Of a DNA stretch of 32,742 bases, positions 1 to 6,862 are shown one piece after another. Source of the stretch: Eubacterium sp. (lineage in GTDB: Bacteria > Bacillota > Clostridia > Peptostreptococcales > Anaerovoracaceae); the NCBI GenBank assembly GCA_017511535.1, contig JAFWJS010000033.1, positions 1 through 32,742 of the forward strand. Direction: 5' to 3'. The notes below the pieces were generated by a model. It saw nothing but the letters and a program-made list of their open reading frames with translations, was not told the DNA's origin and ran no database searches. How positions within the stretch are numbered: the first letter of the stretch is position 1; the number at the start of each line of letters is the position of its first letter. A program made the position numbers and the translations under genes.

Positions 1-483
1 GCCGAAGCCGAAACCTGTAATGCACTGTACTACTGTAGCATAATCCAGCGCTACGAATATGACCGAAAGGCCAAGGAGTCCAAGACCTGCAACGCAGAGT
101 CCCATGACAGCTCCGCTCCTGAAAGCGACCTTCAGAGCTCTGGACATTCCGGACTCTCTTGCTGCATTAGCAGTTCTCACATTGCCAAGCGTCGCAACAT
201 ACATTCCGAAAAATCCCGCAAGTACCGAAAGGCCCGCGCCTATCAGGTACAGCACAGCAGTGACTTTGTTCACAAAGAAGAAAATGAGAACGAATACTAC
301 TGCGACTACGATGATCATGAACTTGTACTCACTCTTCAGAAATGCGAACGCACCTTCTCTGATGTGTCCTGCGATCTCTTTCATTCTGTCCGTTCCTTCT
401 TCGCGGCCTTTGACCCAGCTTGCAAGGATGAATGCAACTACCAGGGCTACAGCCGCACAGACAGGAGCAACATACTCCAACAT
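1..483 (-). CDS. hppA: Membrane-bound proton/sodium-translocating pyrophosphatase, N-terminal part
   Basis: The 161 visible residues read as the start of an H+/Na+-pumping inorganic pyrophosphatase, which hydrolyses PPi and drives ions across the cytoplasmic membrane. The first hydrophobic helix begins right after the start (MLEYVAPVCAAVALVVAFIL). It is followed by a conserved stretch containing RMKEIAGHIREGAFAFLKSEY, then a helix pair, the segment NVRTANAARESG, and a fragment ending GFGFG at the window edge. The family is normally 650-700 residues, so about three quarters lies outside the window. The ATG at 483 has a strong AGAAGGAGG site about 10 nt upstream. Upstream on the same strand is secG. 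The catalytic loops and the K+-dependence residue are not in the window, so the coupling ion cannot be stated. Confidence 0.9.
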   Translation of the reverse strand, partial: MLEYVAPVCAAVALVVAFILASWVKGREEGTDRMKEIAGHIREGAFAFLKSEYKFMIIVVAVVFVLIFFFVNKVTAVLYLIGAGLSVLAGFFGMYVATLGNVRTANAARESGMSRALKVAFRSGAVMGLCVAGLGLLGLSVIFVALDYATVVQCITGFGFG

Positions 484-538
484 AACTGTCAACCTCCTTC
501 TGATAAGACCTGTTTTATTTAAATGATTACATTAGTAA

Positions 539-560
539 GAGGCACTCCTTAAAGCGCCTC
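539..560 (-). promoter_or_regulatory. Hairpin in the hppA leader, possible attenuator
   Basis: On the minus strand GAGGCGCT and AGTGCCTC can pair as an 8-bp stem, with one G-U wobble, around the loop TTAAGG. It lies between secG and hppA. What follows is AT-rich but not a clean T run, so it could be a weak terminator or attenuator, or a processing or stability hairpin. Confidence 0.3.
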
Positions 561-564
561 CTAC

Positions 565-594
565 AATATATCTAATAAATAGATATCATAACAA
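565..594 (-). promoter_or_regulatory. Possible promoter for hppA
   Basis: On the minus strand TTGTTA (589-594) and TATATT (565-570) are separated by 18 bp, a fair sigma-A match in an AT-rich gap after secG. Transcription would start close to the leader hairpin at 539-560. The match is imperfect, and hppA could instead be read through from secG. Confidence 0.35.
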
Positions 595-607
595 ATGTCT
601 GCATGTC

Positions 608-850
608 TTATTTACCGGTCAGCACTACGATAACGAGCGCAAGTACCATGAAAAGAACTGCAGATACAACAGTTATCTTCTCGAGGATACCCTGATATCC
701 ACGCCCTCTCTTCTCGCCGAAGAGCTGTTCAGCACCTCCTGCGATCGATCCGGAAAGGCCGTCGCTGTTTCCTTCCTGAAGCAGTACGCTGAGGATAAGA
801 ACCAGACTTACGATTGCCATGATAACCATTAAAACTGTACTAATATTCAT
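608..850 (-). CDS. secG: Preprotein translocase subunit SecG
   Basis: An 80-residue membrane protein of the Sec translocon, partner of SecY and SecE in exporting unfolded proteins. It has the typical layout: an N-terminal transmembrane helix (MNISTVLMVIMAIVSLVLIL), the conserved segment SVLLQEGNSDGLSGSIAGG, a short loop with FGEKRGRG, and a second helix near the C-terminus. The start at 850 was chosen because AGAGGG lies just upstream; the reading frame extends 16 codons further without another such site. It follows the pgk-tpi gene, a common Firmicute arrangement in which secG ends the glycolytic cluster. It probably has its own promoter at 889-917. Confidence 0.93.
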   Translation of the reverse strand: MNISTVLMVIMAIVSLVLILSVLLQEGNSDGLSGSIAGGAEQLFGEKRGRGYQGILEKITVVSAVLFMVLALVIVVLTGK

Positions 851-885
851 ACTGATCCCTCTTTTTTCGCTAGATTTACAACTAT

Positions 886-917
886 ATGAGTTTATCATAC
901 AGAACTCATAAAATCAA
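886..917 (-). promoter_or_regulatory. Probable secG promoter with overlapping dyad
   Basis: On the minus strand TTGATT (912-917) and TAAACT (889-894) are 17 bp apart, and the -10 is preceded by TG-A, an extended -10. A perfect 7-bp inverted repeat, ATGAGTT at 886-892 and AACTCAT at 903-909, covers the -10 and most of the spacer. It could be a repressor operator or an RNA hairpin. Confidence 0.45.
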
Positions 918-938
918 GAGGCTAATCTGCGATCATCA

Positions 939-2891
939 CTATTCAAAATTCACTATAGCCTCGAATTTATCAGGGTCAAGACTTGCTCCGCCGACCAGTG
1001 CTCCGTCGATGTCAGGCTTGGCCATAAGATCATTTACATTTTCAGGCTTAACGCTTCCGCCGTACTGAATGATGACCTTATCCGCTGTCGCCTGCCCATA
1101 CATGTCTGCGAGGACGCTTCTGATGTGAGCGCACATTTCTTCTGCCTGCTCAGGTGTGGCTGTCTCACCCGTTCCTATAGCCCAGATCGGCTCATATGCC
1201 ACGACAGTCTTCGCAGCCTTATCAGCTTCGATCCCATCAAAGTCAGCACGTACCTGTGCCTCAACATGTGCCTCGGCATTTCCGGCTTTTCTGATGTCGA
1301 TGTTCTCGCCTACACAGAGTATCGGTGTGATGTCGCTTTCGTCAAGCACTTTCTTGAGCTTGAGGTTGCATGTCTCATCTGTCTCGGCAAAGTACTGTCT
1401 TCTCTCGGAATGTCCGATGATGACAAGCTTCATGCCGATAGCCTTGAGCATCGGGAGTGAGACCTCTCCGGTGTATGCCCCCTGATCCTCGAAGTGAACG
1501 TTCTCTGCGCCGTAATCCACCCAGCTGTCTTCAAATCCTTCTTTTAGAGCATCAAGGTCAACGAAAGGAGCGCAGATCCCGATCCTTCTTCCAGTGCGGA
1601 ACTGCTTCTCGTTGAATGCTTCAGCAAAAGCTCTTGTCTCATCAGGTGTCTTGAACATCTTCCAGTTCCCGCAGATGAAAGGGACTCTCTCGCCGTTTGT
1701 TTCAGGCATGTCTTCGATTATATCGATACCAGGGAGGACTTTGCCCTCGAGGAATTCAAGTGAAGCACCGCCGCCGGTCGAGATATGTGTCATCTTATCA
1801 GCGAGTCCGAATCCCTGTACTGCTGCCGCAGAGTCTCCTCCGCCGATAACAGTGATTGCGCCGCTCTCTGCCATCGCCTCAGCTACTGCCTTTGTTCCGG
1901 CGGCGAAGTTCGGCATCTCGAACACGCCCATAGGACCGTTCCAAACGACAGTCCTGGCTTTCTTTATCTCTTCAGCGTAAAGCTTTGCAGTCTCCTCGCC
2001 GATATCCATTCCCATCATGTCAGCAGGGATCTCGCCGACCTTGTATGTAGCTCTGTTCGCGTCATTTGAAAATTCATCCGCGCATACCGTATCTACAGGA
2101 AGCATGAACTTGACGCCCTTCTCTTCTGCCTTCTTCATAAGGTCGAGAGCCAGATCTATGCTGTCAGCGTCAAGCAGCGATTTCCCGATCTCATGTCCCT
2201 GAGCCTTGAAGAATGTGTACGACATTCCGCCGCCGATAATGAGTGTATCGACTTTCTCGAGCAGGTTCTCGATGACTTTGATCTTGTCTACTACTTTAGC
2301 TCCGCCCATGATCGCTACGAAAGGTCTTTCCGGATCGTTCACGGCAGCGTCCAGAAATTTCACTTCCTTTTCGATGAGGAATCCTGAAACAGCCGGGATG
2401 TAATCAGCTACGCCAGCCGTGCTCGCGTGTGCTCTGTGCGATGTACCGAATGCTTCCTGAACGAAGATATCCGCAAGTCCCGCGAGTTCTTTCGCGAACT
2501 CAGGGTCGTTATCTGTCTCTTCCTTACGGTATCTGACGTTCTGGAGCATGATGATCTCTCCGGGGATAAGAGCAGCTGCTCTCTCTTTCACTGAATCATC
2601 TACAACAGTATCAACGTCCATGAACTCCACTTCATGCCCAAGGAGCTCTTCCAGATATTCCGCGACCACCTTCAGTGAAAACTCAGGCTTAGGTTCTCCC
2701 TTAGGTCTTCCGAGATGCGACATCAGAATGATGCCTGCGCCGTGGTCCAGCAGATACTGGATAGTCGGAATTGCTGCCCTGATCCTTGTATCATCTGTGA
2801 TCTCCCCTGCATCATCGAGAGGAACATTGAAATCACATCTTACTATTACTTTCTTGTTGTTAAGATCGATGTCTCTTATCGTCTTCTTCAT
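939..2891 (-). CDS. pgk-tpiA: Bifunctional phosphoglycerate kinase / triosephosphate isomerase fusion
   Basis: One 650-residue frame holds two complete glycolytic enzymes. Residues 1 to about 395 are phosphoglycerate kinase: [13 protein letters not shown] at 15-27, SHLGRPKG at 58-65, GGAKV at 196-200, WNGPMGVFE at 317-325 and the nucleotide-site GGGDSAAA at 350-357. Residues about 402-650 are triosephosphate isomerase: NWKM with catalytic K411, GHSERR with catalytic H494, [11 protein letters not shown] with catalytic E567, and phosphate-binding GGSVKPEN at 611-618. A linker of roughly ten residues (near DMPETNGE) joins them, and no frameshift is needed. PGK-TIM fusions are known in Thermotoga. 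The PGK segment usually written VNDAFGTAHRAHAS reads [14 protein letters not shown] here. The gene lies upstream of secG. The fusion should catalyse ATP formation from 1,3-bisphosphoglycerate and DHAP/GAP interconversion in the cytoplasm. Confidence 0.97.
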   Translation of the reverse strand: MKKTIRDIDLNNKKVIVRCDFNVPLDDAGEITDDTRIRAAIPTIQYLLDHGAGIILMSHLGRPKGEPKPEFSLKVVAEYLEELLGHEVEFMDVDTVVDDSVKERAAALIPGEIIMLQNVRYRKEETDNDPEFAKELAGLADIFVQEAFGTSHRAHASTAGVADYIPAVSGFLIEKEVKFLDAAVNDPERPFVAIMGGAKVVDKIKVIENLLEKVDTLIIGGGMSYTFFKAQGHEIGKSLLDADSIDLALDLMKKAEEKGVKFMLPVDTVCADEFSNDANRATYKVGEIPADMMGMDIGEETAKLYAEEIKKARTVVWNGPMGVFEMPNFAAGTKAVAEAMAESGAITVIGGGDSAAAVQGFGLADKMTHISTGGGASLEFLEGKVLPGIDIIEDMPETNGERVPFICGNWKMFKTPDETRAFAEAFNEKQFRTGRRIGICAPFVDLDALKEGFEDSWVDYGAENVHFEDQGAYTGEVSLPMLKAIGMKLVIIGHSERRQYFAETDETCNLKLKKVLDESDITPILCVGENIDIRKAGNAEAHVEAQVRADFDGIEADKAAKTVVAYEPIWAIGTGETATPEQAEEMCAHIRSVLADMYGQATADKVIIQYGGSVKPENVNDLMAKPDIDGALVGGASLDPDKFEAIVNFE

Positions 2892-2948
2892 TACATTTCT
2901 CCCTATACTTGTAAAATGTCTTAATATATAACTTCTTTGACCTTACAC

Positions 2949-2954
2949 ATTATA
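2949..2954 (-). promoter_or_regulatory. Candidate -10 element for pgk-tpi
   Basis: A perfect TATAAT on the minus strand lies about 58 bp upstream of the fusion gene start. No convincing -35 is seen at 17-18 bp (the bases there read TGGCGC), so this is a weak call. The 3' end of trmL lies just upstream. Confidence 0.3.
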
Positions 2955-3016
2955 TTACAAAACTGTCCTTAGCGCCACATAGAATTCACCTGCGGCGGGC
3001 GTCAGCATCAGCCTCG

Positions 3017-3487
3017 TCATGCAAGTCCCGGGAAGCCGAGCTGCCTTAATGCCTCGTATACTATAATGTTTGCCGAATTGGCGAGGTTAAGCGAGCGCAG
3101 CCTTGTGTCCTCACTCATCGGGATGCGTACCGCCATGTCTTTGTGGGCTTCGATGAAAGGTCTCGGAAGCCCCGCAGTCTCCCTCCCGAACAGGATCATG
3201 TCTTCATCGTGATACGTAACGTCTGTGTACAGTCTTGGTCCTTTAGTCGTAGCCAGGAACATGCGCCGGCCTTTATACTCCTCAAGAAAGTCGTCAAAGC
3301 TGTCATGCACCTCGACCTTTACATAAGGCCAGTAGTCAAGTCCTGCCCTCCTTACAGATTTCTCGTCGATATTGAATCCAAGCGGTCTGACCAGATGCAG
3401 CACCGAATCAGTGATAGCGCATGTCCTCGCTATATTTCCTGTATTCGACGGTATCTCAGGTTCAACAAAAACAATATGAAGCGCCAT
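3017..3487 (-). CDS. trmL: tRNA (cytidine(34)-2'-O)-methyltransferase TrmL
   Basis: A 156-residue SPOUT-class methyltransferase that uses SAM to 2'-O-methylate the wobble nucleotide of leucine tRNAs. Family marks are the N-terminal HIVFVEPEIPSNTGNIART, the central ILFGRETAGLP and the C-terminal knot region IPMSEDTRLRSLNLANSA; the length is typical. The start at 3487 is chosen for the GGAAGGGGG site just upstream; a longer frame exists but has no family similarity. It is transcribed away from hom, and both probably use the AT-rich gap 3488-3603. pgk-tpi lies downstream on the same strand. Confidence 0.95.
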   Translation of the reverse strand: MALHIVFVEPEIPSNTGNIARTCAITDSVLHLVRPLGFNIDEKSVRRAGLDYWPYVKVEVHDSFDDFLEEYKGRRMFLATTKGPRLYTDVTYHDEDMILFGRETAGLPRPFIEAHKDMAVRIPMSEDTRLRSLNLANSANIIVYEALRQLGFPGLA

Positions 3488-3563
3488 TCTTGCCCCCTTC
3501 CATGTACTTTTTTTGCTATATATACATATTATCATACTTTTTTGCGCAAATGGATGGATTTTG

Positions 3564-3572
3564 TGGTAATAT
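3564..3572 (+). promoter_or_regulatory. Possible extended -10 promoter for hom
   Basis: The plus strand reads TG-G-TAATAT, an extended -10, about 32 bp before the hom ATG and just before its GGAGG site. Only a weak TTGCGC is found near the -35 position, 19 bp away. A second TG-A-TAATAT on the opposite strand in this gap could serve trmL. Confidence 0.35.
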
Positions 3573-3603
3573 AACTGTGTATGACCGGAGGTAAATATAA
3601 AAA

Positions 3604-4578
3604 ATGAAGAAAGTAAACATCGCCCTGCTCGGTCTCGGTACGGTCGGAGGGGGAACATACGATATACTTACGAAAAACCGCGATATCATTCTTGAAAGAA
3701 CAGGTGTCGACTATGAGATAACCCATATCTTCGAAAAGTACGCTACACAGCTGGAAAAGCACGGCGCTCCGCTGTCGCTCCAGACGCTTGATATCGACTC
3801 TATCATAGAATCAGACGACGTCGACGTGATCGTTGAATGTCTGGGCGGAATGGACTTCCCCGTGTCTGTCATGACACGTGCCCTGAAAAACGGTATCAGT
3901 GTAGTGACTCCTAACAAGGCTGCCGTAGCCGCCAACTATGATATGCTGCACAGTGCCGCAGAAGAAGGCCATGCGTATCTGAAATTTGAAGCAGCTGTAG
4001 GAGGCGGGATACCTATCCTGACTACCATACAGGAGCAGCTTGCAGGAAACCACTTCACAGACATCATGGGTATCCTGAACGGTACTACCAACTACATTCT
4101 CACGAAAATGCTCAAGCAGGGTCAGAAATATGAAGATGCTCTTTCCGATGCCAAGAAGAACGGCTTTGCCGAACCTGACCCTACAGCCGACGTAGAAGGC
4201 ATCGACTGCGCGAACAAGCTGTGTCTGCTCATGGTACTAGCTATGGGTAAATACGTGAACCCGCAGCAGATCCCGACTAAGGGCATCACAGATGTCACCA
4301 TGGAAGATATCCAGGCCGCATATAACAGAGGGTGTGTGATCAAGCTTATAGCTCACGCATCGCTTACGGATGACGGCTTCGAGTATTATGTCAAGCCAGA
4401 GGAGATCCCTCTCGATCACCCTCTCGCATCAGTATCTAATGAATTCAACGCCATCTATCTCGACGGAGATGCCGTTGGAGAGCTCATGTTCTACGGAAAA
4501 GGCGCAGGAGCCCTTCCTACAGGAAGCGCGATAGTAGGCGATATAATCGCAATAATGAAAGGACTTCAGAATGAGTAA
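3604..4578 (+). CDS. hom: Homoserine dehydrogenase, catalytic part only (no ACT domain)
   Basis: This enzyme reduces aspartate 4-semialdehyde to homoserine with NAD(P)H, the branch point to threonine and methionine. The Rossmann motif GLGTVGGG is at 10-17, the substrate and dimer core AVGGGIPIL at 131-139, LNGTTNYIL at 158-166, and the catalytic pair D201 and K205 in EGIDCANKL. The C-terminal GAGALPTGSAIVGDI is at 300-314. The protein stops at 324 residues, whereas the usual Firmicute enzyme of about 400-430 residues carries a C-terminal ACT domain for threonine feedback. Loss of that domain suggests altered regulation, which is inference. GGAGG lies about 12 nt before the ATG. Its stop overlaps the start of the radical SAM gene by 8 nt. 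Confidence 0.93.
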   Translation: MKKVNIALLGLGTVGGGTYDILTKNRDIILERTGVDYEITHIFEKYATQLEKHGAPLSLQTLDIDSIIESDDVDVIVECLGGMDFPVSVMTRALKNGISVVTPNKAAVAANYDMLHSAAEEGHAYLKFEAAVGGGIPILTTIQEQLAGNHFTDIMGILNGTTNYILTKMLKQGQKYEDALSDAKKNGFAEPDPTADVEGIDCANKLCLLMVLAMGKYVNPQQIPTKGITDVTMEDIQAAYNRGCVIKLIAHASLTDDGFEYYVKPEEIPLDHPLASVSNEFNAIYLDGDAVGELMFYGKGAGALPTGSAIVGDIIAIMKGLQNE

Positions 4579-5470
4579 TCCGTATAAGACAAGAAAAGGC
4601 GGAGCTACAGTCACCGTCTTCGCACCATATGACTGCGGTAATCACTGTCCGTTCTGCATCAACAAGGGAGAGTATTCTGACACTTCCTGGTTTGATCAGG
4701 ATAAGATCGAGGAATCCATAAAACTCATGGACTCGATCACACCGGAATGTGACTTCGTATTCACAGGCGGAGAGCCTCTTGCAGACCGCAGGAATCTCCA
4801 GAAGATGATCGACCTTATCCCAGGTACACACAGGCTCTTCATCAACACGACACTTCCTGTTTTCGATGGGCAGAGTAAGGAAGATCTGATCGAATTCACG
4901 GAACATAATAAAGACAAACTTACATGCATCAACATTTCCAGACACATGCAGCACTATGTTACTGAGACTCCGGATTCATATCTTGCCGAGCTGAAATGTC
5001 CGGTTCGTGTCAACTGTGTACTGTATAAGGATTATCCCGCTGAAAGGCTTCCGGAATATCTTGACAGATGGGTCGGATTCGGTATACCTGTACAGTTCAG
5101 ATTTGACTATACGGCAACAACTCCTGAAAATCTATACGACCGCGAACATGACCCGATCCTTGCAGACCTGAACAAGATCGCTGATTATACAGGTCTGGAC
5201 GGCTGCAGGATGAGATGCGGTTTCCATTTCGACTATAAAGGGCTGGAGCTCACATATCATAAAACTCTTCCTTACAGCACAATAGTGGAAACTGATCCGG
5301 AAGACGGTATAACATATGATATTCTTTACGATATCGTAGTGAAGCAGAACGGTGAGATAAGGTCTGACTGGAATGAATATGTACTGGATATTGAAGCATA
5401 TAAGAATGTGAAATATGAGCCATATGACCTTCATATAATCGAAGGTGACCTTGAACACACGACATTCTGA
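4571..5470 (+). CDS. Radical SAM protein of unknown function, coupled to hom
   Basis: A 299-residue protein with a radical SAM cluster motif C22-x3-C26-x2-C29 (DCGNHCPFC) and the SAM-binding GGEP motif at 66-69 (VFTGGEPLAD). It should carry a 4Fe-4S cluster and cleave SAM to a 5'-deoxyadenosyl radical. I do not recognise the substrate. A second cysteine pair, C212 and C216 (GCRMRCGFHF), could bind metal but is too small alone for a SPASM domain. The ATG lies inside the end of hom (ATGAGTAA overlap), with AAAGGA about 8 nt before it in the hom coding sequence, so the two are probably translated together. A terminator follows. It could be a peptide- or amino-acid-modifying enzyme or an activase, but nothing visible decides this. 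Confidence 0.85.
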   Translation: MSNPYKTRKGGATVTVFAPYDCGNHCPFCINKGEYSDTSWFDQDKIEESIKLMDSITPECDFVFTGGEPLADRRNLQKMIDLIPGTHRLFINTTLPVFDGQSKEDLIEFTEHNKDKLTCINISRHMQHYVTETPDSYLAELKCPVRVNCVLYKDYPAERLPEYLDRWVGFGIPVQFRFDYTATTPENLYDREHDPILADLNKIADYTGLDGCRMRCGFHFDYKGLELTYHKTLPYSTIVETDPEDGITYDILYDIVVKQNGEIRSDWNEYVLDIEAYKNVKYEPYDLHIIEGDLEHTTF

Positions 5471-5493
5471 ATCAATTCAATTTCAGATAACAG

Positions 5494-5531
5494 AAAAAGT
5501 CCTGATGACGATCCGTCTTCAGGACTTTTTT
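5494..5531. terminator. Bidirectional rho-independent terminator
   Basis: AAAAAGTCCTGA (5494-5505) pairs perfectly with TCAGGACTTTTT (5519-5530) as a 12-bp stem, with T runs on either strand. It sits between the converging radical SAM gene (plus) and cysteine hydrolase gene (minus) and should end both transcripts. Confidence 0.9.
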
Positions 5532-5552
5532 ATCTGTCTTATGACTTTCCGG

Positions 5553-6083
5553 TCAGCATTTTATCTGGCACATACGCATCGTGGCAAGAGCCGCCTCGTG
5601 ACTTTCCGGAGTCACGCCTGCGCAGCATGAAGGATCGACCGATATCTCCGCTTCCGGAAGATACGCTTTGATAAGCAGCGCATTTGATACGACACAGATA
5701 TCGGTGCATAAGCCTACCAGCTCTATCTCCATGCCCTCACCGTCCGGATAATCGTCACCCGCCAGCTCTTTAAGTGCTCCTGCAAGCTCGATTGATCCGA
5801 ATGTCGGCTTCTCGAATATCTGCGCGTCCTGAAGCATCTCTTCGATCGCAGGCGACAGCTGCCAGCCGTCAGTACCTCTGATGCAGTGTTCCACAGGAAG
5901 ATTCTGCCCTTCCTGAGTATTCAGATAATTCATTCCGTGTGTATCCATCGTCACATATATATCACACGGATTATACTGACCTATCTTCTCCCGGACATTA
6001 CCGACTATTGCCTCAGCCTCTTTCGTCCCAAGAGATCCGTCGATGAAATCGTTCTGCATATCTACAACTACCAGTTTCTTCAA
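5553..6083 (-). CDS. Isochorismatase/nicotinamidase-family cysteine hydrolase
   Basis: A 176-residue hydrolase of the isochorismatase-like fold. The catalytic triad is visible: D8 in VVVDMQNDF, K92 in FEKPTFGS and C130 in GLCTDICVVSN. A possible metal-binding DTH is at 47-49, and HCIRGTDGWQL at 66-76 resembles the equivalent nicotinamidase segment. Nicotinamide deamidation to nicotinate is the most likely activity, but other amides are possible. A TTG start at 6083 is preferred: GGGGTGAT ends at good spacing for it, while the in-frame ATG at 6089 lies almost on the Shine-Dalgarno sequence. Its promoter region is shared with the divergent HAD gene. Confidence 0.82.
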   Translation of the reverse strand: MKKLVVVDMQNDFIDGSLGTKEAEAIVGNVREKIGQYNPCDIYVTMDTHGMNYLNTQEGQNLPVEHCIRGTDGWQLSPAIEEMLQDAQIFEKPTFGSIELAGALKELAGDDYPDGEGMEIELVGLCTDICVVSNALLIKAYLPEAEISVDPSCCAGVTPESHEAALATMRMCQIKC

Positions 6084-6097
6084 AATCATCACCCCAC

Positions 6098-6126
6098 TTG
6101 CAAACACATGGTTCTGTTTGTATAAT
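6098..6126 (+). promoter_or_regulatory. Sigma-A promoter for the HAD-DUF2284 pair
   Basis: TTGCAA (6098-6103) is followed after 17 bp by a perfect TATAAT (6121-6126). This gives a short leader of about 20 nt before the HAD gene. A weaker opposing match, TTTACC at 6143-6148 and TATACA at 6119-6124 on the minus strand with 18 bp between, could serve the divergent hydrolase gene. The two -10 boxes would then overlap and compete. Confidence 0.7.
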
Positions 6127-6152
6127 TTTATCATAATAAAGAGGTAAATAAA

Positions 6153-6830
6153 ATGTCTAAATACGACACTGTGCTTTTTGATTTTGATGGAACGATAGTC
6201 GACTCTACTCCGGCGGTGCTTGGCGCCTGGAAGCATACGTACGATATGCTCAAGCCCGGACAGTATAATGAATCCGCCTGTCTTTCGACTTTCGGCGAAC
6301 AGCTCGACGTAAGCCTCCACAGATATTTTCCGGAGACACCTGTGGATGAAGCCGTGGCCATATACCGTGACTGGCAGATATCACGTCTTCCTGAGCTGGT
6401 CAAAGCCTTTCCCGGAGTATTCGAAGCTCTGGGACGCATCCACGGCTCAGGCTTCAGACTGGGGCTTGTGACCTCGAGGCACAGAGAAACAGCGGATGTT
6501 TTATTTGATTTGTTCAATGTAAGGGATTATTTTGACGCTGTTGTGGTATGTGAAGATACAGAGCGTCACAAGCCCGACCCTGAACCGATCGACAAAGCGC
6601 TTCGTATCCTCGGATCCGAAGCTGAAAAGTCGCTGTACGTTGGCGACGCTGTCTTTGATCTTCTTACGGCACATAACGCGGGTGTTGACTACGCGCTCGT
6701 TATGTGGACGAAAACATATGATGTTGAAAGAGATGAAGCCGGCACTCCGGTGAGAGCTGTCACAGGCGTGACTGACGATCAGCCTGAATACTTCATCGAA
6801 TCACCGGATGAGATCATAGACGTACTGTAA
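6153..6830 (+). CDS. HAD-superfamily phosphatase (phosphoglycolate phosphatase-like)
   Basis: A 225-residue haloacid dehalogenase-type hydrolase. Motif I is FDFDGTIVDST with nucleophile D10 and acid D12. Motif II is the TS in GLVTSRH, motif III the lysine of RHKPDPEP, and motif IV GDAVFDLLTAHNAG. A helical cap lies between motifs I and II, as in the Gph/PpaX/beta-phosphoglucomutase group. It should remove phosphate from a small metabolite, but the substrate cannot be read from sequence. AGAGG lies upstream of the ATG. The DUF2284 gene follows 32 nt downstream, probably in the same transcript. Confidence 0.9.
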   Translation: MSKYDTVLFDFDGTIVDSTPAVLGAWKHTYDMLKPGQYNESACLSTFGEQLDVSLHRYFPETPVDEAVAIYRDWQISRLPELVKAFPGVFEALGRIHGSGFRLGLVTSRHRETADVLFDLFNVRDYFDAVVVCEDTERHKPDPEPIDKALRILGSEAEKSLYVGDAVFDLLTAHNAGVDYALVMWTKTYDVERDEAGTPVRAVTGVTDDQPEYFIESPDEIIDVL

Positions 6831-6862
6831 AACAGAACCCGACAAAAGAGAAAGAAAAAAGA

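Noticed and set aside
59-526. Plus-strand open frame of 155 codons at the left end
   Set aside because: It lies opposite hppA, whose product is recognisable and has a strong ribosome binding site; the plus-strand product resembles nothing and reads as an antisense shadow.
567-586. AT-rich inverted repeat as an operator
   Set aside because: A 7-bp stem made almost wholly of A and T in an AT-rich gap is likely by chance, and it overlaps a plain promoter-like sequence.
1690-1740. Programmed frameshift joining PGK and TIM
   Set aside because: The two domains are in the same frame without a stop between them, so no recoding is needed.
2971-3016. GC-rich imperfect hairpin after trmL as a terminator
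   Set aside because: A short stem (GCCGCA with TGTGGC) can form, but the loop is large and no T run follows directly.
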